The translations under genes and the position numbers were made by a program. Of a DNA stretch of 8,314 nt, positions 1 through 6,421 are shown piece after piece. The DNA comes from Candidatus Aminicenantota bacterium. GTDB lineage: Bacteria; Acidobacteriota; Aminicenantia; S016-38. The stretch covers positions 1 to 8,314 of the forward strand of contig JAGHBF010000005.1 of NCBI GenBank assembly GCA_021161165.1, in the 5' to 3' direction. Positions within the stretch are counted from its first letter, which is position 1; every line of letters begins with the position of its first letter. Under the pieces are notes generated by a model. The model did not search any database, was not told where the DNA came from, and saw only the letters and a program-made list of their open reading frames with translations.

Positions 1-19
1 AATATGTTGTATAAAATTC

Positions 20-48
20 TTGTATTTCTTCGATTTTCTACGTATAAA
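20..48 (+). promoter_or_regulatory. Possible sigma70-type promoter before the propeller gene
   Basis: TTGTAT (20-25) and TATAAA (43-48) are separated by 17 bases. The -10 box is good and the -35 box is weak. Transcription would begin near 54-56, which would leave almost no leader before the AGGAGG at 55-60. That makes the placement doubtful, and in such AT-rich DNA chance matches are common. Confidence 0.22.
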
Positions 49-66
49 TTTAATAGGAGGACAAAA

Positions 67-3000
67 ATGAAAAAATCTGGTTTATTTAAAGTATTTTTTA
101 TTATCTTTGCAGGTGTTATATCGGTTTTCCCCCTGTTGGCTAAATCAAATAATACAGTTAATATGGCAGTTTTCAATAATTTGAGATTCAGAAATATTGG
201 TCCAGCTATTATGGGGGGCAGGTTGACTGATATAGAAGGTATTCCCGGAAATCCCAAAATTATTTACGTGGCCACCGCTTCTGCAGGTGTATGGAAAACC
301 ATCGATGGCGGTGTAACGTGGCTGCCCATTTTTGATTCACAGGGGATTCAATCTATTGGAGATATCGCTGTTGATCCTTCTAATCCAGATGTTATATGGG
401 TGGGCACAGGTGAGGATAATCCCAGAAACAGCACGTCCTTTGGTAAAGGTGTATTTAAATCCACTGATGGAGGAAAAACCTGGAAGTGTGTTGGTCTTAA
501 GAATACTGAAAGAATTTCAAGAATTATTATTAATCCCAGAAATCCGAACATAGTTTATGTAGCCGCCATTGGGCATGTGTTTGGCCCTAGTACTGATCGT
601 GGTGTCTATATGACTGAAGATGGAGGAAAGACCTGGGAAAAAGTTCTTTATATAGACGAATATCACGGGGCATCTGACATTGAGATGAATCCTTCCAATC
701 CGAATGTTCTATATGCAGGCATGTGGTATTTTCAAAGAAAGCCATGGGACTTTGATAGCGGGGATAAAAAAGGAGGAGTTTTTCGCTCCGTAGATGGTGG
801 ATATACATGGAAAAAGCTAACTGAAGGGCTCCCTGAGTTCATGGGAAGAATTGGAATTAAGGTAGCTCCCTCCATGCCTCAAAGGGTTTATGTGATTGCA
901 GAGGCAAGAGAAGGAGCGCTTTTCAGGTCAGACGATGGAGGGGACCATTTTCAGCTTATCCATAAAGGGACTGAAATTGTAAGCAGAGGATTTTACTATA
1001 CGGAGTTAAGGGTAGACCCTCAGGATGAGAACAGAATTTATGCTATTGCTTCTCCTCTCTGGGTATCAGAAGATGGGGGCAAAACCTTCAGGAGAATTGC
1101 CCGGCGGATCCACGGAGATTTTCATACTATGTGGATAGATCCAAAAAATCCTTATAGAGTGTTTACGGGAAGCGATGGCGGTCTTGCTGTTTCTTATAAC
1201 AGAGGAAAAACCTGGGAATTTTTAAATAATTTTATAGCTGCCCAATTTTACCAGATATATGCAGACAACAGACTCCCATTTTATCACGTTTGCGGAGGTC
1301 TTCAGGACAATGGCACATGGTGTGCACCTTCAAGAACCAGAGGTTATATCGGGATTTTAAATGACCATTGGTACTCAATAGGAGGAGGAGATGGATTTTT
1401 CGTTGTAACCCATCCTACCAAACCATGGATTCATCTCGTTGAATATCAGGGAGGGGGAATTTCCTTGGTTAATACGAAAACAGGCGAATCAATAGATAAT
1501 ACCCCATATGTGAAAAGAAATGAAGGAGGACCTGCGGGGGAGCTTAAATATCGCTTTGATTGGGATGCACCGATTGTTCAATCTCCACATGACCCTATGA
1601 CCGTTTATTTAGCAGGGAACGTGGTTTTTAGATCAAAGGATTTTGGCCTTACATGGGAAAGAATAAGCCCGGACCTTACGACAAATGATCCACAGAAGCT
1701 GGAAACAGCTGGAGGACCTATTTTCCCGGAAAACACAACAGCAGAAAATCATTGTACAATAATTTCTCTTGCTGAGTCCCCAGCAAAACCAGGAATAATA
1801 TGGGCTGGGACAGATGATGGAAATCTTCAGGTCACAGTAGACGGTGCCAGACACTGGACAAATGTAATCCGCAACCTTAAAGGGATCAAACCTGAAAGTC
1901 CCGTTTCTCACATTGAGCCTTCATGGACGGATCCTGCAACAGCATATGTAGCCTTTGATAGACATATGTTTGACGATTTTTCTCCCTATATATTTGTAAC
2001 CCATAATTATGGAAGAACCTGGAAAAGAATAACAAATGGGCTACCGGATGATGCGTATGTTCATGTAGTTAAAGAGGATCCGAGAAATTCAGACGTCCTG
2101 TATGCAGGAACTGAAATAGGGCTTTTTGTTACCTTTGACAAGGGAAGAAACTGGGAAAGACTCAGTATGAACAATCTTCCTCCAGTTGCAGTTCACGATA
2201 TAATCATTCATCCAAGAGAAAACGACCTTATACTTGGGACTCATGGAAGAGGAATATGGATTTTTGACGATATAACTCCTGTTCAGGAAATAAAGAAGGC
2301 GTTAGTACATGAACTGTATATCTTTCCGCCAAGAACTGCTCTTTTGTACTCCATGCTGGAAACCAAAGGTTCCATTGGCGATAAAGTTTTTGTTTGCCCA
2401 AATCCTCCTTATGGAGCTTTAATTTATTTTTACATGAAAGATAACCTGAAAAAGGATGAAAAAGCGGAACTTGTAGTGTATGACGAAAATGGAAATCAAG
2501 TCAGAAAGCTTTCTCTAAAACCCGTGAAAGGCATAAACCTTGCCGTATGGGATTTAACGTATGACCCTCCTGTTTCCCTGGAAAGAGGAGAAAGGCTTGG
2601 AAGGAGATCTGGTGCAGGGCCAAAGGTTCTTCCTGGAAAATATACGATAAAAATAAAAGCAGGAGAACTTGAAGCAGAAGCACCTCTTACGGTAAAAGTG
2701 GATCCCACTATTACATATAAAATTGAGGAACTTAAGGAGCAGCTCAGAATTTCACTTGAGCTGAGAGACATGATAAGCAATGTTAATAAATTAATAATGG
2801 CGCTTGATAGTATAAAAAGACAGCTTTCATCCATCAAAAAAACAGTTGTTGAAGTTTACCAAAAGCCCTCATCAACCCTTTGTAATTCCATAAAGGAGAA
2901 TCTGAAAAAAGTAGACGAGTTAAAATACTCTCTCACAAGAAAAGAAAAGACCTATGCCAGTGAATATTATTGGGGGGAGAAAGATAAACTTGTTGAAAAC

Positions 3001-3201
3001 CTCAAACAATTATTCTGGAGCATTCAATCTCCCTTTAGAGCTCCTACTCGTGCTCAAATTGAGTTTTTTGAAGAGATTAAAAGTGAATACAATACCCGAA
3101 TTAATAGGGTTAAGAACTTTTTTGAAAAAGATATAAAGGGATTAAATTCCATGCTAAAGAAGGTAAATCTACCCATTGTTGCGATTCCCGCAATGAAATG
3201 A
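67..3201 (+). CDS. Secreted sortilin/VPS10-like Asp-box (BNR) beta-propeller protein
   Basis: The protein has 1044 residues from the ATG at 67, chosen because AGGAGG lies six bases upstream (55-60) and a signal peptide begins there. An upstream in-frame ATG at 4 has no ribosome site. Residues 1-25 are a Sec signal (MKK, hydrophobic core, PLLA end). At least eleven Asp-box-like motifs (S/T-x-D-G-G-x-T-W and variants) fall near residues 79, 133, 184, 242, 289, 335, 377, 524, 591, 646 and 690, as in seven- to ten-bladed propellers of the sortilin/VPS10 and GH74-like type. The later copies are degenerate. Residues about 775-880 look like a FlgD-like Ig domain (PNPP...VYDENGN...VWDL...GKYTI). Residues about 880-1044 are charged, helical and probably coiled coil. 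Such proteins are often annotated as glycosyl hydrolases, but no catalytic residues can be assigned here, so enzyme activity is unproven. No clear C-terminal sorting signal is visible. Confidence 0.88.
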   Translation: MKKSGLFKVFFIIFAGVISVFPLLAKSNNTVNMAVFNNLRFRNIGPAIMGGRLTDIEGIPGNPKIIYVATASAGVWKTIDGGVTWLPIFDSQGIQSIGDIAVDPSNPDVIWVGTGEDNPRNSTSFGKGVFKSTDGGKTWKCVGLKNTERISRIIINPRNPNIVYVAAIGHVFGPSTDRGVYMTEDGGKTWEKVLYIDEYHGASDIEMNPSNPNVLYAGMWYFQRKPWDFDSGDKKGGVFRSVDGGYTWKKLTEGLPEFMGRIGIKVAPSMPQRVYVIAEAREGALFRSDDGGDHFQLIHKGTEIVSRGFYYTELRVDPQDENRIYAIASPLWVSEDGGKTFRRIARRIHGDFHTMWIDPKNPYRVFTGSDGGLAVSYNRGKTWEFLNNFIAAQFYQIYADNRLPFYHVCGGLQDNGTWCAPSRTRGYIGILNDHWYSIGGGDGFFVVTHPTKPWIHLVEYQGGGISLVNTKTGESIDNTPYVKRNEGGPAGELKYRFDWDAPIVQSPHDPMTVYLAGNVVFRSKDFGLTWERISPDLTTNDPQKLETAGGPIFPENTTAENHCTIISLAESPAKPGIIWAGTDDGNLQVTVDGARHWTNVIRNLKGIKPESPVSHIEPSWTDPATAYVAFDRHMFDDFSPYIFVTHNYGRTWKRITNGLPDDAYVHVVKEDPRNSDVLYAGTEIGLFVTFDKGRNWERLSMNNLPPVAVHDIIIHPRENDLILGTHGRGIWIFDDITPVQEIKKALVHELYIFPPRTALLYSMLETKGSIGDKVFVCPNPPYGALIYFYMKDNLKKDEKAELVVYDENGNQVRKLSLKPVKGINLAVWDLTYDPPVSLERGERLGRRSGAGPKVLPGKYTIKIKAGELEAEAPLTVKVDPTITYKIEELKEQLRISLELRDMISNVNKLIMALDSIKRQLSSIKKTVVEVYQKPSSTLCNSIKENLKKVDELKYSLTRKEKTYASEYYWGEKDKLVENLKQLFWSIQSPFRAPTRAQIEFFEEIKSEYNTRINRVKNFFEKDIKGLNSMLKKVNLPIVAIPAMK

Positions 3202-3303
3202 GTTCATTTGTTTATTTGTAATAAGAGGCTAAGGCAATTAACACAAAAGAGGAGGGATATAGATTTGTCGGATTATTTGGAGCTAAACCTTTTAGAGCTT
3301 TGG

Positions 3304-3318
3304 GTGTCTGTCACCTTT
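3304..3318 (+). repeat. 15-base intergenic repeat motif, copy 1
   Basis: GTGTCTGTCACCTTT sits in the 251-base spacer 3202-3452, which holds no convincing gene. An 80-codon open frame (3208-3450) covers most of that spacer but lacks a ribosome site and recognisable protein character. The same 15 bases occur inverted at 5484-5498. Here GGTG (3303-3306) and CACC (3312-3315) can pair around the loop TCTGT. Outer arms GAGCTAAA (3280-3287) and TTTAGCTC (3328-3335) are also complementary, so the motif may sit in a larger REP-like fold. Confidence 0.5.
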
Positions 3319-3394
3319 TGGATTACTTTTAGCTCTTCCCAGCATCTTTATACTACGGGAATGAATAGACCCCGATATAAGGAAAGCCCAGATT

Positions 3395-3422
3395 TTGGAG
3401 TTTGTATTCTTAAGAATATAAA
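3395..3422 (+). promoter_or_regulatory. Candidate promoter with a 14-bp palindrome in the spacer
   Basis: TTGGAG (3395-3400) and TATAAA (3417-3422) are 16 bases apart, 31 bases before the aminopeptidase start. A perfect 14-base palindrome, TATTCTTAAGAATA (3405-3418), fills most of the spacer and overlaps the -10 box, where a repressor operator could lie. The palindrome is AT-rich, so it may be chance. No regulator family is suggested by it. Confidence 0.25.
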
Positions 3423-3452
3423 ATTATTACATTATACAAAAAGGAGGTAATT

Positions 3453-4859
3453 ATGACATGTAAAAGGGTTGTAAGTTTAATTCTTACTTCTTTCTTAGTT
3501 ATCGCATCGTTATTTGCGGAAAAAGATTATAGGGGCATTACTCCTGATGTCCTTAAAATTCTTGAGACTTCAGTCAACGTAAATGCTCCTCAAACAAAGG
3601 CTCTTATCAATGCCGTTTCTGCAAACGATGTGGGTAAGCTTGTGGTTAACAAAAGAGTAAAAGATTCTCTTTTTGACTGGAATTTCTCATTTAGGCTAAA
3701 AACGAAGGGGGTTACAAATCAGAAGAGCAGTGGACGCTGTTGGCTTTTTGCCGGGCTTAACATTCTCCGCTACAGAGTGGCCCAAAGACTGAACCTGGAG
3801 AAATTTGAACTTTCTCAGAGTTACAATTTCTTCTATGACAAGCTTGAAAAGGCAAATCTTTTCCTTGAAAAGATAATAGAAACCAGGAACAGACCCATTG
3901 GGGACAGGACCGTGGATTTCTTGTTGAAGAATCCAATTCCCGATGGTGGACAGTGGAACATGGTGGTTGCTCTCGTTAATAAATATGGAGTTGTTCCAAA
4001 AGAAATCATGCCTGAAACCTATAATACATCCAATACAAGAAGGATAAATCAGATTCTTGCCACTCTCCTGAGAAGAGATGCAGCAATTTTAAGGGAGTCC
4101 AAAAAGAGTGAAGTTGAGCTCAGAAAGATGAAAATAGAGATGCTAAAAGATGTATATAGGCTCCTTGTCTATACATTTGGAGTTCCCCCTAAACAGTTTA
4201 AATGGAGATACAAAGACAAAAATGGAAAAATTTCCCCATGGAAAACCTACACTCCACAGAGTTTCTTTAAGGAATTTGTAAATGTTGACCTTAATGACTA
4301 TGTAGTAGTTTATAACTGTCCTGCCAAGAAATATTACAAGCTTTATTCCATTTCTCTTGACAGAGATATGGCCGACCGTCAGGATCTTACCTTCCTCAAT
4401 CTTCCAATTGAGGAGGTGAAAAAGCTCACTCTTAAAACGCTTACTCAGGACAAAGAACCAGTATGGTTCGGCTGTGATGTAGGGAAGGAGCTTTTAAATA
4501 AGGATGGAATAATGGCTCCCGATACCTACGATTATAAATCCCTTCTCGGAATTGACCTTAGCATGACAAAGAAACAGATAATTCTTTACAGACATTCCAT
4601 TCCCACCCATGCCATGGTTTTTACAGGAGTTGATCTTGGGCCAGACGGTAAACCTATTAAATGGCTTGTTGAGAATAGCTGGGGTAGCAAAGCCGGTAAG
4701 AACGGAATGTATGTGATGTATGATAAGTGGTTTGATTACTATTTGTATGAGGTGGTGATACCAAAGAAAAATTTAACACCCGAGATGCTGAAGCTTTTGA
4801 AGCAAAAACCTATAGTTGTTCCTCCATGGGATCCAATGTATGATTTCTTTTCTCATTGA
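3453..4859 (+). CDS. Exported C1B-family cysteine aminopeptidase (PepC / bleomycin hydrolase type)
   Basis: The protein has 468 residues. The start is fixed by AGGAGG five bases upstream of the ATG. The papain-like active site is complete: oxyanion-hole Gln90, nucleophile Cys96 in SSGRCWLF, His386 in PTHAMVF and Asn408 in VENSWG. The long insert between Cys and His and the C-terminal block ending in PPWDPM match the aminopeptidase C/bleomycin hydrolase family rather than ordinary papains. These enzymes form barrel-shaped hexamers that trim peptides from the N-terminus, with their own C-terminus reaching into the active site. Two things are unusual. Residues 1-22 look like a Sec signal peptide (ending SLFA before EKDY), whereas classical members are cytosolic. 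The chain also continues with YDFFSH after WDPM, where well-known members end in a short GALA-like tail. Exported as predicted, it would degrade peptides outside the cytoplasm. Family assignment is firm; location is predicted. Confidence 0.93.
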   Translation: MTCKRVVSLILTSFLVIASLFAEKDYRGITPDVLKILETSVNVNAPQTKALINAVSANDVGKLVVNKRVKDSLFDWNFSFRLKTKGVTNQKSSGRCWLFAGLNILRYRVAQRLNLEKFELSQSYNFFYDKLEKANLFLEKIIETRNRPIGDRTVDFLLKNPIPDGGQWNMVVALVNKYGVVPKEIMPETYNTSNTRRINQILATLLRRDAAILRESKKSEVELRKMKIEMLKDVYRLLVYTFGVPPKQFKWRYKDKNGKISPWKTYTPQSFFKEFVNVDLNDYVVVYNCPAKKYYKLYSISLDRDMADRQDLTFLNLPIEEVKKLTLKTLTQDKEPVWFGCDVGKELLNKDGIMAPDTYDYKSLLGIDLSMTKKQIILYRHSIPTHAMVFTGVDLGPDGKPIKWLVENSWGSKAGKNGMYVMYDKWFDYYLYEVVIPKKNLTPEMLKLLKQKPIVVPPWDPMYDFFSH

Positions 4860-4868
4860 ACTGTAACT

Positions 4869-4893
4869 TACGGCCTGCACTCTGCAGGCCGTA
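4869..4893. terminator. Perfect 11-bp hairpin between convergent genes
   Basis: The arms 4869-4879 (TACGGCCTGCA) and 4883-4893 (TGCAGGCCGTA) are perfectly complementary around the three-base loop CTC. The hairpin lies nine bases after the aminopeptidase stop and eleven bases beyond the stop of the opposing lipoprotein gene, so it is placed to end transcription from both sides. Neither side has an immediate run of T; the nearest on the + strand begins about 10 bases on. Termination strength is therefore uncertain. Confidence 0.75.
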
Positions 4894-4904
4894 TACATTG
4901 AATT

Positions 4905-5426
4905 TTACTTTTTTAATATAAAGCTGGAAGAAGCACTTGCTTTCTTTTTAGCAAGTTTGTCCTCTACTGTTATTATTACAGTATACTTTCCTTCCTCAAG
5001 TTGTGGGGTAGTAGTTATTTTATTTCTTAAAAAAAGCTTGTTCGGGTCAAGTTCGGGTGATAAATTTCTGTGGTCATTCAGCAACTCTCCATCCAGATAG
5101 ACCTTACCATCGGGTCCTTTTAGAGTAAGGTGTTCGGAAATCCAGATTTCATTGGTTTTATCCTGATTTTTTATAAACTTAACACCCTTGATGTTCATGT
5201 AGAGCCATACAGCGTCTCCAGGTTTATATGTAGCATCGGGTAGTTCCACGTACTCCATATATCCGCCTGGTTCCTGTGAACAAAAAACCAGATTTGTAAT
5301 TTCGAAAGGTTTTTTTTTCAGGGATAGTCTGTTTTTTTCAGGGGTAGTCTGTTTGCATCCTGCCAGGAATAAGGTTACAAAAATTACCACCGAGATAGTT
5401 AAGATTGATAATGCTTTGTTTCTCAA
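4905..5426 (-). CDS. Small lipoprotein of unknown function
   Basis: The protein has 173 residues and starts at a TTG (5426-5424), with AAGGAGG just upstream at a short four-base spacing. A longer frame back to a GTG at 5498 would begin inside the repeat at 5484-5498 and would bury the ribosome site and signal peptide, so it was not chosen. Residues 1-23 form a signal with the lipobox LAGC, so Cys24 is the likely lipidated residue. No retention rule can be applied safely. After a short Lys-rich linker, the mature part looks like one beta-sandwich domain: YKPGDAVWLYMNIKG, KGPDGKVYLDG, EEGKYTVIITVED and a closing strand. This is reminiscent of Ig-like or accessory ligand-binding folds. I do not recognise the family. 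It follows the OsmC gene by 112 bases, so joint transcription with it is possible but not shown. Confidence 0.82.
   Translation of the reverse strand: MRNKALSILTISVVIFVTLFLAGCKQTTPEKNRLSLKKKPFEITNLVFCSQEPGGYMEYVELPDATYKPGDAVWLYMNIKGVKFIKNQDKTNEIWISEHLTLKGPDGKVYLDGELLNDHRNLSPELDPNKLFLRNKITTTPQLEEGKYTVIITVEDKLAKKKASASSSFILKK
5312..5351 (-). repeat. 20-bp tandem duplication in the lipoprotein linker
   Basis: Two adjacent copies of CAGACTAyCCCTGAAAAAAA (5332-5351, then 5312-5331 on the - strand) differ at one base. They encode the linker just after lipid Cys24. Because 20 is not a multiple of three, the copies are read in different frames (QTTPEKN, then RLSLKKK). The second copy runs into a nine-A tract. 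Confidence 0.85.
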
Positions 5427-5483
5427 AAACCCTCCTTTTTTTCTTATTTTAACAAAAAAATGGATAAGATTTAATGACAGGAC

Positions 5484-5498
5484 AAAGGTGACAGACAC
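5484..5498 (-). repeat. 15-base intergenic repeat motif, copy 2
   Basis: On the minus strand this reads GTGTCTGTCACCTTT, identical to 3304-3318. It lies in the 112-base gap between the OsmC and lipoprotein genes. Flanking TTTAA (minus strand, upstream) and TTAAA (downstream) give weak outer symmetry. The stem around TCTGT here has one A-C mismatch. Confidence 0.5.
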
Positions 5499-5538
5499 TT
5501 TTATTTAAAATGTATTTGCCTGCGAATGAAAATGGTTT

Positions 5539-5940
5539 TTAAATTTTTACGATGTTTCCTGAAGTTTCAGTGCCAAACAGGAGAGTATTTGTAACTGTTC
5601 CGTATTTATTGCAAAGTTCCAACAATTTGTTCAGTTTCTCCTCCGGCTCAGAACTTTTTACTTTCACAGTGTAATTTATTCTTGAAATTCTCGGCGGGTT
5701 TTCAAGCCTTATTCCCTCCACCTGAATTTCCACTTCTTCTATCTGTAAATGCATTTGCCTGGAAATGCTGTTTAAATTGGTCATAAGGCACGTTCCAAAT
5801 GCTGCCAGGAGCGTTTCTGCCGCATTGAAACCATAGGAAGGATCCCCGCTTTTTGCTCCGAGTGTTATTTCAAAACCATGACTTTTAGCGAGAACCCTTT
5901 CCTTTCCTATTGAATGTAAAATTACCGTGTATTTTTGCAT
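5539..5940 (-). CDS. OsmC-family protein with the second cysteine displaced
   Basis: The protein has 133 residues, the normal length for a single OsmC/Ohr domain. Family features are the GFNAAETLLAAFGTC segment, with Glu42 and the reactive Cys51 at the start of the central helix, the following long helix, a strand set around residues 66-96, and a final helix leading into NTL. Known Ohr/OsmC enzymes reduce organic hydroperoxides with two cysteines, the second in a CPVSNTL-like motif. Here that stretch reads GTVTNTL, with Gly114 in the cysteine position. Cys110 lies four residues earlier. Two-cysteine peroxidase chemistry is therefore doubtful, and a different thiol role is possible. The start codon lies 17 bases after the DGC gene with no visible Shine-Dalgarno sequence, unlike its neighbours, so translation may depend on coupling. 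Confidence 0.9.
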   Translation of the reverse strand: MQKYTVILHSIGKERVLAKSHGFEITLGAKSGDPSYGFNAAETLLAAFGTCLMTNLNSISRQMHLQIEEVEIQVEGIRLENPPRISRINYTVKVKSSEPEEKLNKLLELCNKYGTVTNTLLFGTETSGNIVKI

Positions 5941-5957
5941 AAAATAAATTTATCTGC

Positions 5958-6329
5958 TTATTCAAGTTTTCTCAAGTCATTCGCAATTTTTTCCAGCACT
6001 TTATTAAATACGTCCTCATCATAATTCAGGCCTGGAGTTTTCTCTATTTGGAAATCTTCATCAAGAACATAATGTCTTACTATTTTGTCCCCGAGCCCGT
6101 AGTTTTTCAAAGTTTTGGAAATACATCTCAGTTTGCACCCGTCTATAACTATTATGCCGTCATCTTCAAAAAATTTGTCTTTTGCCGGAGAAGCATCTCC
6201 GCTTAAAGCAGGCAGACACCTTATATTGACATTAGAAAACATTTTGTCCAATTCAATTGCCAAGCGGGCAGACATCTGTCCTACATTTGATCTTCCTATG
6301 AAACCAACCACTGTGTAATTTTTCTTCAT
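5958..6329 (-). CDS. DGC-domain putative metal-binding protein
   Basis: The protein has 123 residues. The ATG is preceded by AAGGAGGTGA (6334-6343). The protein matches the DGC family (Pfam DGC), named for its Asp-Gly-Cys motif: SNVGQ at 14-18, RCLPALSG around Cys38, and IDGCKLRC with Cys65 and Cys69. Members are small cytosolic proteins presumed to bind zinc or another metal through conserved cysteines; their biochemical role is not established. The family usually carries a further cysteine just before the SNxGQ motif. Here the stretch reads GFIGRSNVGQ, with Phe10 near that position, so three candidate ligands remain. Its start overlaps the end of the -1 frame extension of the permease gene (ATGA), and the OsmC gene follows 17 bases later. 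This context suggests work with the permease and the thiol protein OsmC. Confidence 0.83.
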   Translation of the reverse strand: MKKNYTVVGFIGRSNVGQMSARLAIELDKMFSNVNIRCLPALSGDASPAKDKFFEDDGIIVIDGCKLRCISKTLKNYGLGDKIVRHYVLDEDFQIEKTPGLNYDEDVFNKVLEKIANDLRKLE

Positions 6330-6421
6330 TTTCTCACCTCCTTTTTGTTGTTTCGGACTGCATTTAATTTTTCCTCGAGTTCCTTTTTCCTTTGTGTGAA
6401 ATGCTCAAGCTTGTGCTCTAT
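6326..6421 (-). other. -1 frame extension of the permease coiled coil, ending in ATGA overlap
   Basis: After the A-run the -1 frame is open for 31 codons (beginning IEHKLEHF, then KKELEEKL). It continues the hydrophobic heptad I-I-I-L-F at 3/4 spacing without a break. It ends in TGA at 6328-6326, which overlaps the ATG (6329-6327) of the DGC gene as ATGA. Joined, the permease would have 383 residues, and the otherwise untranslated 88-base gap in a tight operon would disappear. The link is inferred; the open frame, heptad register and overlap are read directly. Confidence 0.55.

Noticed and set aside
4..66. Longer N-terminus for the propeller protein, from the ATG at 4
   Set aside because: AGGAGG at 55-60 and the signal peptide both point to the ATG at 67. 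The extra residues are not signal-like.
3192..3208. Terminator after the propeller gene (AATGAA / TTCATT stem)
   Set aside because: Only six AT-rich pairs, and the loop contains the stop codon. It is too weak to call, although T-rich sequence follows.
3208..3450. 80-codon open frame between the propeller and peptidase genes
   Set aside because: It has no ribosome site, no signal or domain character, spans the shared 15-base repeat, and runs up to the peptidase ribosome site. It is better read as spacer.
5427..5498. Longer N-terminus for the lipoprotein, from the GTG at 5498
   Set aside because: The GTG lies in the repeat motif. The extra residues translate the repeat and the ribosome site and would bury the lipoprotein signal.
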